Assembly (NCBI GenBank): GCA_027296525.1
Contig: JAPUJA010000002.1
Coordinates: 1-5,856 of the forward strand
Origin: Pseudomonadota bacterium
GTDB taxonomy: Bacteria; Pseudomonadota; Alphaproteobacteria; UBA828; JAPUJA01
Length of the DNA stretch: 5,856 nucleotides
Direction of reading: 5' to 3'
Part shown: piece after piece, positions 1 to 4,662 of the stretch
Numbering within the stretch: position 1 is the stretch's first letter
How the letters are laid out: every line of letters starts with the position of its first letter
Made by a program: the position numbers and the translations under genes
The notes under the pieces: model-generated
What the model saw: the letters and a program-made list of their open reading frames with translations, nothing else
What the model was told of the DNA's origin: nothing
Database searches by the model: none

Positions 1-4
1 ATTG

Positions 5-26
5 AGGGGCTGCGGCCAGCCCCTTT
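5..26 (+). terminator. Possible terminator hairpin at window edge
   Basis: AGGGGCTG (5-12) and CAGCCCCT (17-24) form a perfect 8-bp stem with a 4-base loop, followed by only a short T run (24-26). It could end a rightward gene lying before the window. The short T run makes this weak. Confidence 0.3.
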
Positions 27-186
27 GCCGCCATGACGGGCCTTGGTCGAGAGTTTCTCATCGCCCAATCAGCCCGAGCAAGAGCGGACCACGGCCTATC
101 GTGACAGCTCAGGGCCGGAATCGCGTTCGCATGCCCGTTGCGCTACCATTGTCGGCGATTGGGAGGAGCCATCTGGGGAATCCCGG

Positions 187-290
187 CTCTTTCCCCTTGA
201 GTAAGCTTTGTTTCGGCCGCAAACTCCCCACGGGGGTCGGCGGGGGGCATCCCATGGTGAGAGGGCATTGTGGCCCGTGATTGTGGCTAT
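187..290 (+). pseudogene. Decayed inverted copy of tolC leader and start
   Basis: Bases 187-265 match the reverse strand of 1906-1823 (tolC upstream region, ribosome binding site and first four codons). By eye 72 of 79 aligned positions are identical, with gaps of 4 and 1 bases, and all seven mismatches are transitions. From the ATG at 254 the reading is MVRGHCGP followed by a TGA, against MVRGLWGA in the intact gene, so the copy is dead after eight codons. Weaker similarity may run on to about 290 and then fades. Nothing resembling the rest of TolC follows. It is either the stump of a second tolC copy or a dispersed element that includes a gene start; the first is favoured because the match runs across the start codon. 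Confidence 0.75.
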
Positions 291-378
291 GTCTGAGCGC
301 CCATTGCATACAATTCCGCTGGGATACCTATTTAGTGTCGTTTCCTCTCATTCATGGCTTTCGCGATCGGACGACATG

Positions 379-477
379 TTAACCGTCCTCCGAGATGACC
401 CGGCGGATCGACGAAAGGATATCCTCCATCGAGGGCTCGCTTTGGGCCTCAGGGTCGATGCCCGTCCAAACGGCCTC
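379..477 (-). pseudogene. popZ: Truncated popZ / DUF2497 remnant
   Basis: Read leftward just after tolC, the frame gives EPSMEDILSSIRRVISEDG and then TAA (379-381). This closely matches the conserved N-terminal helix of PopZ/DUF2497 proteins (typically PSMEEILASIRRIISED). PopZ is the polar organising protein that forms a pole-localised scaffold in Caulobacter and relatives. In many alphaproteobacteria its gene lies next to tolC, ahead of valS, which supports the call. The C-terminal region, which family members need for self-assembly, is absent: following frames stop quickly and show no resemblance. The only ATG in frame, at 429, lies inside the motif; upstream there is an ATC (456-458) before DPEAQSEPS where a start would fit, so the start may be lost too. 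A 16-residue peptide from 429 is formally possible but unlikely to work as PopZ. Confidence 0.75.
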
Positions 478-1834
478 AATCGCCGCCCAGACCAAACCAC
501 ATACCCCGCACCTCCTCCCGATGCCCCGTGGGATCATAGATCGGGACGGGGAGGCCGAGATGCACGACCGTCAGCTCCCCGACGGCGGATTTAAGCCGAT
601 AGCTCGCGACCACCTCGTCGCGCTCGGCGCGCACCAGATTAATCCGTGACTCGAAGAGCTCCTGCTCGGCGTCGAGAACGTCGAGCACCGTGCGTAAACC
701 CACGAGCGCCTCCTGCTCGACGCCTTCGAGCGCGACCTCGTTCGCGTGCACCTGGTCCGTGAAAGCCGCGATCTCGGCGCGCGCGGTGGCGAGAGCCTCC
801 CAGGCGCGGGTCGCCTCCTCGACGACCCCGCGCTCGGCCTCGTCGATCTCAATGCGCCGCTGCCCGGCGCGCTCGCGCGCCTCGCGAACCCGTGAATAGA
901 CCACACCCGACTGATAGAGCGGCACGGTGAGCCGCGCGCTGATCGAGGCCGCCTCCCGGGAGCTGTCGCGGGTGGACTGATCGTCGGTCCGCGTCAACCC
1001 GGCGAGCAAGTTGAGCTCGGGCAGAAGTTCTCCGGTGATGCTGCGTATCAGCTGATGCGCGGCGCGCTCCTGGGAACGCGCGAACGCCACGTCCGGATGC
1101 TGATTCCGCGCCACGTCATAGGCCGTGGACTCCAAGGCCGGAAGCTCCGCCGCCGGTTCCGGCCAATCGAGCCCGGCGGGCATCAGGCCGATCACGCGCA
1201 TAAACATGCTGCGCGTCGAGATCAGATTGCCTTCCGCCTGGATCCGGTCGGCGATCGCCTGGGAAAGGCGCGCCTCGGCCTGAGAGACGTCCGTACGGGT
1301 CACCTCGCCCACCTCGAAGCGATCGCGCGTGGCCTGAAGCTGGCGTTCGAGAACCCGTTCGTTGTTGATGCTGAGCTCGATCACGGCCTGATCCCTGAGC
1401 GTGTCCATGTAGGCCGTCACCCCGTCGAAGAGCACGTCCTGCTCGATCGACAGAAGACCCGCCTGTGCCGCCTCGATCAGATATTCCGCCCGTTGGGTCT
1501 CGCTTAGGGTCCGCCCGCCGCGATAAATCGGCTGCTGGAGGTCGAGCGAATAACTCTGGGGCGTGCGCGTTTCGTCGCTGGAGAAGAACGAGCTCTCCGT
1601 CTCCACCTCGGACTTGCCCACTTCCGCGCTGACGGTCACCGTCGGCCGCCAGCCGGAGAGCGCCTGGGGCACGAACTCATCCGTCGCCCGCAGCTCGGCC
1701 CGGCGCGCCTCGAGGGTGGGATTGTTCGCGTAGGCCATCGCGAGCGCATCTTCGAGCGACTGCGCGAAGCCCGCAGAGAGGAACGCTCCAAGAGCGGCCA
1801 CGAATGCCGCCGCCCCCCAGAGCCCTCTCACCAT
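476..1834 (-). CDS. tolC: TolC family outer-membrane efflux protein
   Basis: Outer-membrane channel of the TolC family, the exit duct for tripartite efflux pumps and type I secretion. From the ATG at 1834 it is 452 residues, normal for the family. An earlier in-frame ATG at 1885 exists, but 1834 is preferred: GGGGAGG lies six bases upstream and the protein then opens with a signal peptide (MVRG, hydrophobic stretch to about residue 20, likely cleavage after AGFA at 24). The mature protein starts SLEDALAMAYANNPTLEARRAEL, split here as SLEDALAMAYANNPTL plus EARRAEL, which is the classic first helix. Two similar halves follow, with long Ala/Glu/Arg-rich helices, a strand-like LDLQQPIYRGGRT and its counterpart ARLTVPLYQSGVVYS, and a late helix with RLKSAVGELT. 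The tail YDPTGHREEVRGMWFG is typical of alphaproteobacterial TolC. It is last intact gene of the pcm-rhodanese-tolC run, 85 bases after the rhodanese stop. No partner pump genes are in the window. Confidence 0.95.
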   Translation of the reverse strand: MVRGLWGAAAFVAALGAFLSAGFAQSLEDALAMAYANNPTLEARRAELRATDEFVPQALSGWRPTVTVSAEVGKSEVETESSFFSSDETRTPQSYSLDLQQPIYRGGRTLSETQRAEYLIEAAQAGLLSIEQDVLFDGVTAYMDTLRDQAVIELSINNERVLERQLQATRDRFEVGEVTRTDVSQAEARLSQAIADRIQAEGNLISTRSMFMRVIGLMPAGLDWPEPAAELPALESTAYDVARNQHPDVAFARSQERAAHQLIRSITGELLPELNLLAGLTRTDDQSTRDSSREAASISARLTVPLYQSGVVYSRVREARERAGQRRIEIDEAERGVVEEATRAWEALATARAEIAAFTDQVHANEVALEGVEQEALVGLRTVLDVLDAEQELFESRINLVRAERDEVVASYRLKSAVGELTVVHLGLPVPIYDPTGHREEVRGMWFGLGGD

Positions 1835-1906
1835 GGAATGCCTCCCCGCCGACTCGATCCCGTAGGAAGTCTGCGGCCGAAGCAAAGCTTATTCAAGGGG
1901 AAAGAG
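1823..1906 (-). repeat. tolC leader, intact arm of inverted repeat pair
   Basis: This segment covers the tolC upstream region, its ribosome binding site and the first four codons. It matches 187-265 in opposite orientation (about 91 percent of aligned positions by eye). The two arms point toward each other and enclose tolC and the popZ remnant. A conserved TTGAAT/TTGAGT followed 17 bases later by CAGACT/CAAACT could be a weak promoter shared by both arms, but the second hexamer is poor. Confidence 0.75.
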
Positions 1907-1919
1907 GGCGCTTTCCGGC

Positions 1920-2246
1920 TCAATAGGTCGGCATTTCCGGGTCGATTTCAGCGGCCCAGGCATCGATCCCTCCCCGAAGATTGAACACTTTTTCGAATCC
2001 TTGCTCGCGCAACCATGCGACCACCCGCCCGCTTCTGACGCCGTGATGGCAGACGACCACCACCGGGCGGTCCCGGGCGATCTCGGCGGTGCGCGACGGC
2101 AGGGACATGAGCGGCAGGCCGAGGGCGTCGGGCAGGCCGCAGATTTCCGTCTCCCAAGGCTCGCGCACGTCGATGATCTGGTAAGGCCCTCCGCTTCGCC
2201 GAAGCGCCGCCAGCTCCTTGACGTCGATCTCGGCTTTGCCGTCCAT
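1920..2246 (-). CDS. Single-domain rhodanese-like protein
   Basis: A 108-residue protein made of one rhodanese domain, the usual size for GlpE-type single-domain sulfurtransferases. It shows IDVREPWE (25-32), the catalytic loop CHHGVRS with Cys66, and the C-terminal LRGGIDAWA (90-98). Such proteins carry a sulfur atom as a persulfide on the loop cysteine; the CHHGxRS form is common in the small rhodaneses of proteobacteria. The true substrate cannot be told from sequence. Likely cytoplasmic, with no signal peptide. The start ATG at 2246 is forced: the TGA ending the upstream methyltransferase lies in the same frame two codons earlier, with no start between. No clear Shine-Dalgarno is seen, so translation may be coupled to the upstream gene. 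It sits between pcm and tolC in the same operon. Confidence 0.93.
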   Translation of the reverse strand: MDGKAEIDVKELAALRRSGGPYQIIDVREPWETEICGLPDALGLPLMSLPSRTAEIARDRPVVVVCHHGVRSGRVVAWLREQGFEKVFNLRGGIDAWAAEIDPEMPTY

Positions 2247-2252
2247 CGCCGA

Positions 2253-2909
2253 TCAAAAGACGAAGGCGCGCCCGGGTTCGAAGCCGGGAAGCGGCGGCAC
2301 CGCCGCGTCGAAGAGCGCGCGCCGGGAGACCCCGCCATGGGCTCGAAGCGCGAGGGTCGCGCGCCCCACCTCGCCGGGCGGGCGCCGGACCGCGAGCAGC
2401 CGCCCGCCCTCGCTGAGCTGATCCGTGATCGCGGCCTCGATCTCGGGGATCGAGCCCTCGAAAAGGATGACGTCGTAAGGGGCCTGTTTGGGATAGCCCC
2501 GCCTGAGTTCGGTTTCGATCACCGCGACGTTGTCGACACCGAGCTCGGACAGCAAGGCGTCCGCCCGTTGGGCGAGCGCGTGATCGCTTTCGAGCGCGAC
2601 CACCGAGCCCGCGAGCCGCCCGAGGAGCGCCGCCCCATAGCCGGTCCCGCAGCCGACATCGAGCACGACGTCATCGGGCGAAAGCGCGGCCGCCTGGAGC
2701 AAGCGCGCGAGCACCATCGGCTCCATCAGGTAGCGGCCGGGCGCGATCTCCAAATCCTCGTCGACATAGGCGACGCCCTTGTAGCGCTCCGGCACGAAGA
2801 GCTCGCGCGGCGTCTGTTCGATCGCATCGATCAGGCGAGGCTCCGCCACCTCGTTCGTGCGGAGCTGACTTTCCACCATGTTGTGCCGCAGGACCGAAAA
2901 GTCGGTCAT
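2253..2909 (-). CDS. pcm: Protein-L-isoaspartate O-methyltransferase-like protein
   Basis: A 218-residue class I SAM-dependent methyltransferase of the Pcm family. It begins MTDFSVLRHNMVESQLRTNE, as in alphaproteobacterial members. The SAM-binding motif I is VLDVGCGTGYGAALL (82-96), with the acidic residue E107 ending the next strand (VVALESD). PYDVILFEG (144-152) is the post-motif strand, and the tail PPLPGFEPGRAFVF is family-typical. Canonical Pcm repairs isoaspartyl residues in aged proteins. The region that normally reads like GQTISQPYMVA is here APGRYLMEPMVLARLL (56-71), so the Thr/Ser-Gln-Pro motif is missing, as in other members of this alphaproteobacterial branch; repair activity is therefore not certain. 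It is the first gene of the operon, with a promoter about 47 bases upstream, and ends six bases before the rhodanese start. Only a weak GGATGG ribosome binding site is visible. Confidence 0.92.
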   Translation of the reverse strand: MTDFSVLRHNMVESQLRTNEVAEPRLIDAIEQTPRELFVPERYKGVAYVDEDLEIAPGRYLMEPMVLARLLQAAALSPDDVVLDVGCGTGYGAALLGRLAGSVVALESDHALAQRADALLSELGVDNVAVIETELRRGYPKQAPYDVILFEGSIPEIEAAITDQLSEGGRLLAVRRPPGEVGRATLALRAHGGVSRRALFDAAVPPLPGFEPGRAFVF

Positions 2910-2955
2910 GACGCGCCCATCCGTTCAAAAGCGAGCGCTCTCCAAGAGCCCCGGA

Positions 2956-2984
2956 CTTATAGTGGGCCGCGCGCCGAAAGACAA
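2956..2984 (-). promoter_or_regulatory. Promoter for the pcm-rhodanese-tolC operon
   Basis: On the reverse strand TTGTCT (2984-2979) and TATAAG (2961-2956) are separated by 17 bases, a good sigma70-type match. It lies about 47 bases upstream of the pcm ATG and points toward it. Confidence 0.65.
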
Positions 2985-3029
2985 TCGGCCGCGCCGTTCG
3001 CGCGCTCGGCGTCGCGCGCCTGGGTCGGC

Positions 3030-3058
3030 TTGACCGGCCAAATCGCGGAGCCTATATA
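3030..3058 (+). promoter_or_regulatory. Promoter for tRNA-Cys
   Basis: TTGACC (3030-3035) and TATATA (3053-3058) are 17 bases apart, close to the sigma70 consensus. Transcription would start near 3065, about 35 bases before the mature tRNA. The promoter diverges from that of the pcm operon, the two -35 boxes being about 45 bases apart. Confidence 0.7.
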
Positions 3059-3099
3059 GCCAGGACTTAGCCGATCGGCGATGTTATGCCGCCAGCTTC

Positions 3100-3173
3100 G
3101 GCCGGGTGGCAGAGTGGTTATGCAGAGGACTGCAAATCCTTGTACGTCGGTTCGATTCCGGCCCCGGCCTCCA
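3100..3173 (+). tRNA. tRNA-Cys (GCA)
   Basis: A complete 74-base cloverleaf. The acceptor stem pairs GGCCGGG (3100-3106) with CCCGGCC (3163-3169). The D arm is GCA/TGC around AGAGTGGTTA-type loop bases. The anticodon arm pairs GAGGA with TCCTT (one G-U pair) around CTGCAAA, giving anticodon GCA at 3132-3134, which reads UGC and UGU. The T arm has loop TTCGATT. The discriminator base is T (3170), the identity base for CysRS, and CCA is encoded at 3171-3173. A consensus-like promoter stands upstream. No terminator with a clear T run is seen just after it. Confidence 0.97.
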
Positions 3174-3248
3174 GTTCTTAGATAGACCCCTTGCGCCGAG
3201 GTGACCTCTCCGTTAGCTCCGCAGTGATCCGGCTGCTCTGTTGGGAGA

Positions 3249-3268
3249 CATCACCATACAGCGTGATG
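3249..3268. promoter_or_regulatory. Inverted repeat upstream of the PLA2-like ORF
   Basis: CATCAC (3249-3254) and GTGATG (3263-3268) form a perfect 6-bp inverted repeat with an 8-base spacer, 16 bases before the ORF at 3285 and overlapping the AT-rich TGATGATAAT. It could be an operator or chance; nothing else supports it. Confidence 0.25.
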
Positions 3269-3284
3269 ATAATCCGAATCAGCC

Positions 3285-3584
3285 ATGCTGAAGAGACCCT
3301 ATAGGCGGCCCGTCTGGCTGGGCGCCGGGACGACGCGAGAGGTCCGCGCGCGGAAGGAGTGGGACGATTCGATGTCCGACGGCTGCACCTTGGTCTCCGA
3401 TCCGCCGGAGATCGTGCATTGCTGCGTGCAACACGATAAGCGTTACGTGCTCCTCGACGTCTCGCGCAAAGAGGCCGACGACAAGTTTCTCCATTGCATG
3501 CTCAAGGCCGGCTTTCCGAAGTGGCGCGCCAATATCCGCTATGCCGGCGTCAGGGCGTTCGGCTGGATACTCTGGTACACCTGA
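3285..3584 (+). CDS. Small PLA2-like (CCxxHD motif) protein
   Basis: A small protein, 99 residues from the ATG at 3285 or 70 from the ATG at 3372. The core reads DGCTLVSDPPEIVHCCVQHDKRY (residues 32-54; split as DGCTLVSDPPE and IVHCCVQHDKRY), then ADDKFLHCMLKAG and a C-terminal RYAGVRAFGWILW. The CCxxHD segment with His50-Asp51 matches the catalytic helix of phospholipase A2-like folds, although the cysteine normally two residues after HD is Arg here. Similar short proteins are common in phages and prophage remnants of proteobacteria, usually without a known role; lipid hydrolysis is not shown. The 3372 start has GGAAGGAG 12 bases upstream, a little far, and would place DGCT at the N-terminus as in relatives; the 3285 start has no visible ribosome binding site. 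It follows tRNA-Cys by 111 bases, a usual place for integrated DNA, but no integrase or repeated tRNA end is seen. Confidence 0.7.
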   Translation: MLKRPYRRPVWLGAGTTREVRARKEWDDSMSDGCTLVSDPPEIVHCCVQHDKRYVLLDVSRKEADDKFLHCMLKAGFPKWRANIRYAGVRAFGWILWYT

Positions 3585-3608
3585 GCGCGCCGGCGATCAC
3601 GCGCTTTT
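3584..3608 (+). terminator. Terminator after the PLA2-like ORF
   Basis: AGCGCG (3584-3589) pairs with CGCGCT (3600-3605) around a 10-base loop and runs into TTTT (3605-3608). It begins in the stop codon of the PLA2-like ORF, in the 42-base gap before the convergent GYD gene. The short stem makes it a moderate call. Confidence 0.45.
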
Positions 3609-3626
3609 CTGGCCGGAACGCGGCGG

Positions 3627-3920
3627 TCAGCGCAGAGCCGCGATGATCTTGCGGTATTCCGATTCAGGGAACGCCTTGAGCGTGGTTGACCGGACGTTGC
3701 CACCGGAACCCACCCCTAATGCGAACGTCGCCGCCGCCTCGTCGTTCGGGAAAGTAGAGACGGCGACAAGGTCGTACGCCCCCATCGTCAGATAGACCTC
3801 TCCCAAATCGCCACCGGCATCTTTCACCGCCTTCCGCGCGGCATCCAGGCGATCTGGCGACTCCTTGATGTTCCGTATCCCTTGGTCGGTCCAGTTGAGG
3901 AGAGTGATATAGGTAGACAT
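3627..3920 (-). CDS. GYD domain-containing protein
   Basis: A 97-residue protein that is one GYD domain along its whole length. It opens MSTYITLLNWTDQGIRNIKE, then SPDRLDAARKAVKDAGG, YLTMGAYDLVAV (43-54, with the signature G-x-Y-D), PNDEAAATFALGVGSGGNVRS and ends YRKIIAALR. The family is widespread in bacteria, forms ferredoxin-like folds, and has no settled function. The ATG at 3920 is chosen over one 16 codons upstream (3968) because GGGGGA lies six bases before it and family members begin with this M-x-TYITL. No signal peptide or membrane segment is present, so it is probably cytoplasmic. It stands alone, convergent with the PLA2-like ORF, and its upstream region holds two GATAAT-like hexamers without a convincing partner box. 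Confidence 0.93.
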   Translation of the reverse strand: MSTYITLLNWTDQGIRNIKESPDRLDAARKAVKDAGGDLGEVYLTMGAYDLVAVSTFPNDEAAATFALGVGSGGNVRSTTLKAFPESEYRKIIAALR

Positions 3921-4036
3921 GATATCCCCCAAATTCTCTTCGATTATCCGTTCGTGACCTTGCAGCACGCCGCTACCAGCGTACCGATTCCACAGGCTGA
4001 ATTATCGTAAGTTTAGTGCCGGGCAGCGATCATCGA

Positions 4037-4066
4037 AAGAAGAAAGGCTCCGCGCTGGGCGGGGCC
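4037..4066 (-). terminator. Leftward terminator-like hairpin
   Basis: On the reverse strand GGCCCCGC and GCGGAGCC (positions 4066-4046) form an 8-bp stem with one A-C mismatch and a 5-base loop, followed by TTTCTTCTTTC. It lies about 150 bases beyond the stop of the small basic gene at 4214 and would close its transcript. Confidence 0.5.
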
Positions 4067-4175
4067 AATTTGTGAGGCGCGCGCGGACATCACCCGTCTC
4101 GGCGCCGGTGAGCCTCGGGGATTTTCTGCCGCAGCTCTTCGATGCGCGCCGTTACGCCGGCATTCAGGCTGGCGA

Positions 4176-4200
4176 GTCATTCCCGGCCGAAGCGGCCGGG
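4176..4200. repeat. Strong GC palindrome, REP-like
   Basis: CCCGGCC (4182-4188) and GGCCGGG (4194-4200) form a perfect 7-bp stem around GAAGC. The left side reads GTCATTCCCGGCCGAAGCG, which resembles extragenic palindromes that recur in several alphaproteobacterial genomes. It starts 13 bases beyond the stop of the small basic gene, so it may also protect or end that mRNA, though no T run follows. Confidence 0.45.
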
Positions 4201-4213
4201 TCACGGCGTTGGG

Positions 4214-4423
4214 CTATGCCTGCGGGTCGGACGGCGTCTGTTGGTCCGATGACGCATGAAGGCTCTCTTCCTCCAGGAGATTTCCTTCGACCTCCTGCCC
4301 GGCCTTTTCCAGCTTCTTCTGCTCGGCCTTTTCCGCCTTCGCCAGGGCCCGTGCGGCCTTCTTGGCGGCTTTCGCTCTCTCGCGTTCCATCCGTTCGAAT
4401 TTGTAGTTGGGCTTTCGAGCCAT
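4214..4423 (-). CDS. Small lysine/alanine-rich conserved protein
   Basis: A 69-residue, highly charged protein starting MARKPNYKFERMERERAKAA. Residues 1-45 are rich in Lys, Ala, Arg and Glu with helical, coiled-coil-like spacing; the last 25 residues are acidic and polar (EEES, SSDQQTPSD). The MARKPNYxFERxERxRAKAAKKAA opening is a recurring small-protein type in Alphaproteobacteria, annotated as hypothetical; I know no function. An earlier in-frame ATG (4498) is rejected because AAGGA stands a few bases before the ATG at 4423 and similarity begins there. The basic N-terminal half suggests binding to nucleic acid or to an acidic partner, which is inference. It has no membrane segment or signal. 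It is probably transcribed alone: a leftward terminator separates it from the acetyltransferase, and a hairpin and second terminator follow it. Confidence 0.82.
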   Translation of the reverse strand: MARKPNYKFERMERERAKAAKKAARALAKAEKAEQKKLEKAGQEVEGNLLEEESLHASSDQQTPSDPQA

Positions 4424-4524
4424 CCTTATCCTTTCTGTCGGTGCCGCGGCGCGGCTTTGCTCCCCTCTCGCCTGATCGCCACATAATGAAGTTAGCATGG
4501 TTACCTGCCGAACGGCTATCCAGA

Positions 4525-4554
4525 CAAAAAGACCCGCTCTTCTTGGGGCGGGCC
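4525..4554 (-). terminator. Rho-independent terminator after GNAT gene
   Basis: On the reverse strand GGCCCGC (4554-4548) pairs with GCGGGTC (4537-4531), one G-U pair, around a 10-base loop and is followed at once by TTTTTG. It lies about 110 bases beyond the GNAT stop at 4663 and separates that gene from the small basic gene. Confidence 0.7.
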
Positions 4555-4662
4555 TCGATCTGTCAAGGCGTCCGTGAACGAATGGTCAAGATTTGGCGAT
4601 CATAGGGTCCGATGTCAAGCCGAGGGGTTGTGGCTTAAGCGGCGGCAAGGGTTGCGGTCGGA

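Larger units (their letters stand above)
1..378. other. Gene-poor stretch beyond the broken operon
   Basis: No convincing gene is seen on either strand. Open frames here overlap one another and have unnatural compositions. The stretch holds a GC-rich hairpin at its left end (5-24), about 160 bases with nothing recognised, and the decayed inverted copy of the tolC leader (187-265). From about 266 to 378 the sequence is less GC-rich than its surroundings and contains stops in all useful frames. Here one would expect the rest of popZ and then valS in many alphaproteobacteria; neither is recognisable. Confidence 0.6.

Noticed and set aside
208..594. Rightward frame of 128 codons over the tolC stump
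   Set aside because: Its first residues (MFRPQT) echo the leader of tolC translated upstream of its real start, not a protein; it then runs antisense to the popZ remnant and the tolC end.
1055..1507. Rightward frame of 150 codons inside tolC
   Set aside because: Antisense shadow of the tolC coding region; the TolC protein is full length and family-typical.
2001..3059. Rightward frame of 352 codons
   Set aside because: Antisense to the rhodanese and pcm genes, whose motifs are clear; it is rich in Arg, His and Asp as expected of an antisense shadow in GC-rich DNA, and runs through both promoters.
3100..3173. tRNA-Cys as an active integration site
   Set aside because: No integrase, no second copy of the tRNA 3' end and no clear island boundary are present in the window; only the neighbouring phage-type ORF hints at it.
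4081..4180. Leftward open stretch reading NAGVTARIEELRQKIPEAH
   Set aside because: It looks protein-like but is only about 27 codons, has no start codon or ribosome binding site, and matches no family I can name.
4072..4605. Rightward frame of 177 codons
   Set aside because: It runs antisense through the well-supported small basic gene, two terminator hairpins and the GC palindrome, has a Pro/Ser/Arg-rich shadow composition and no recognisable domain.
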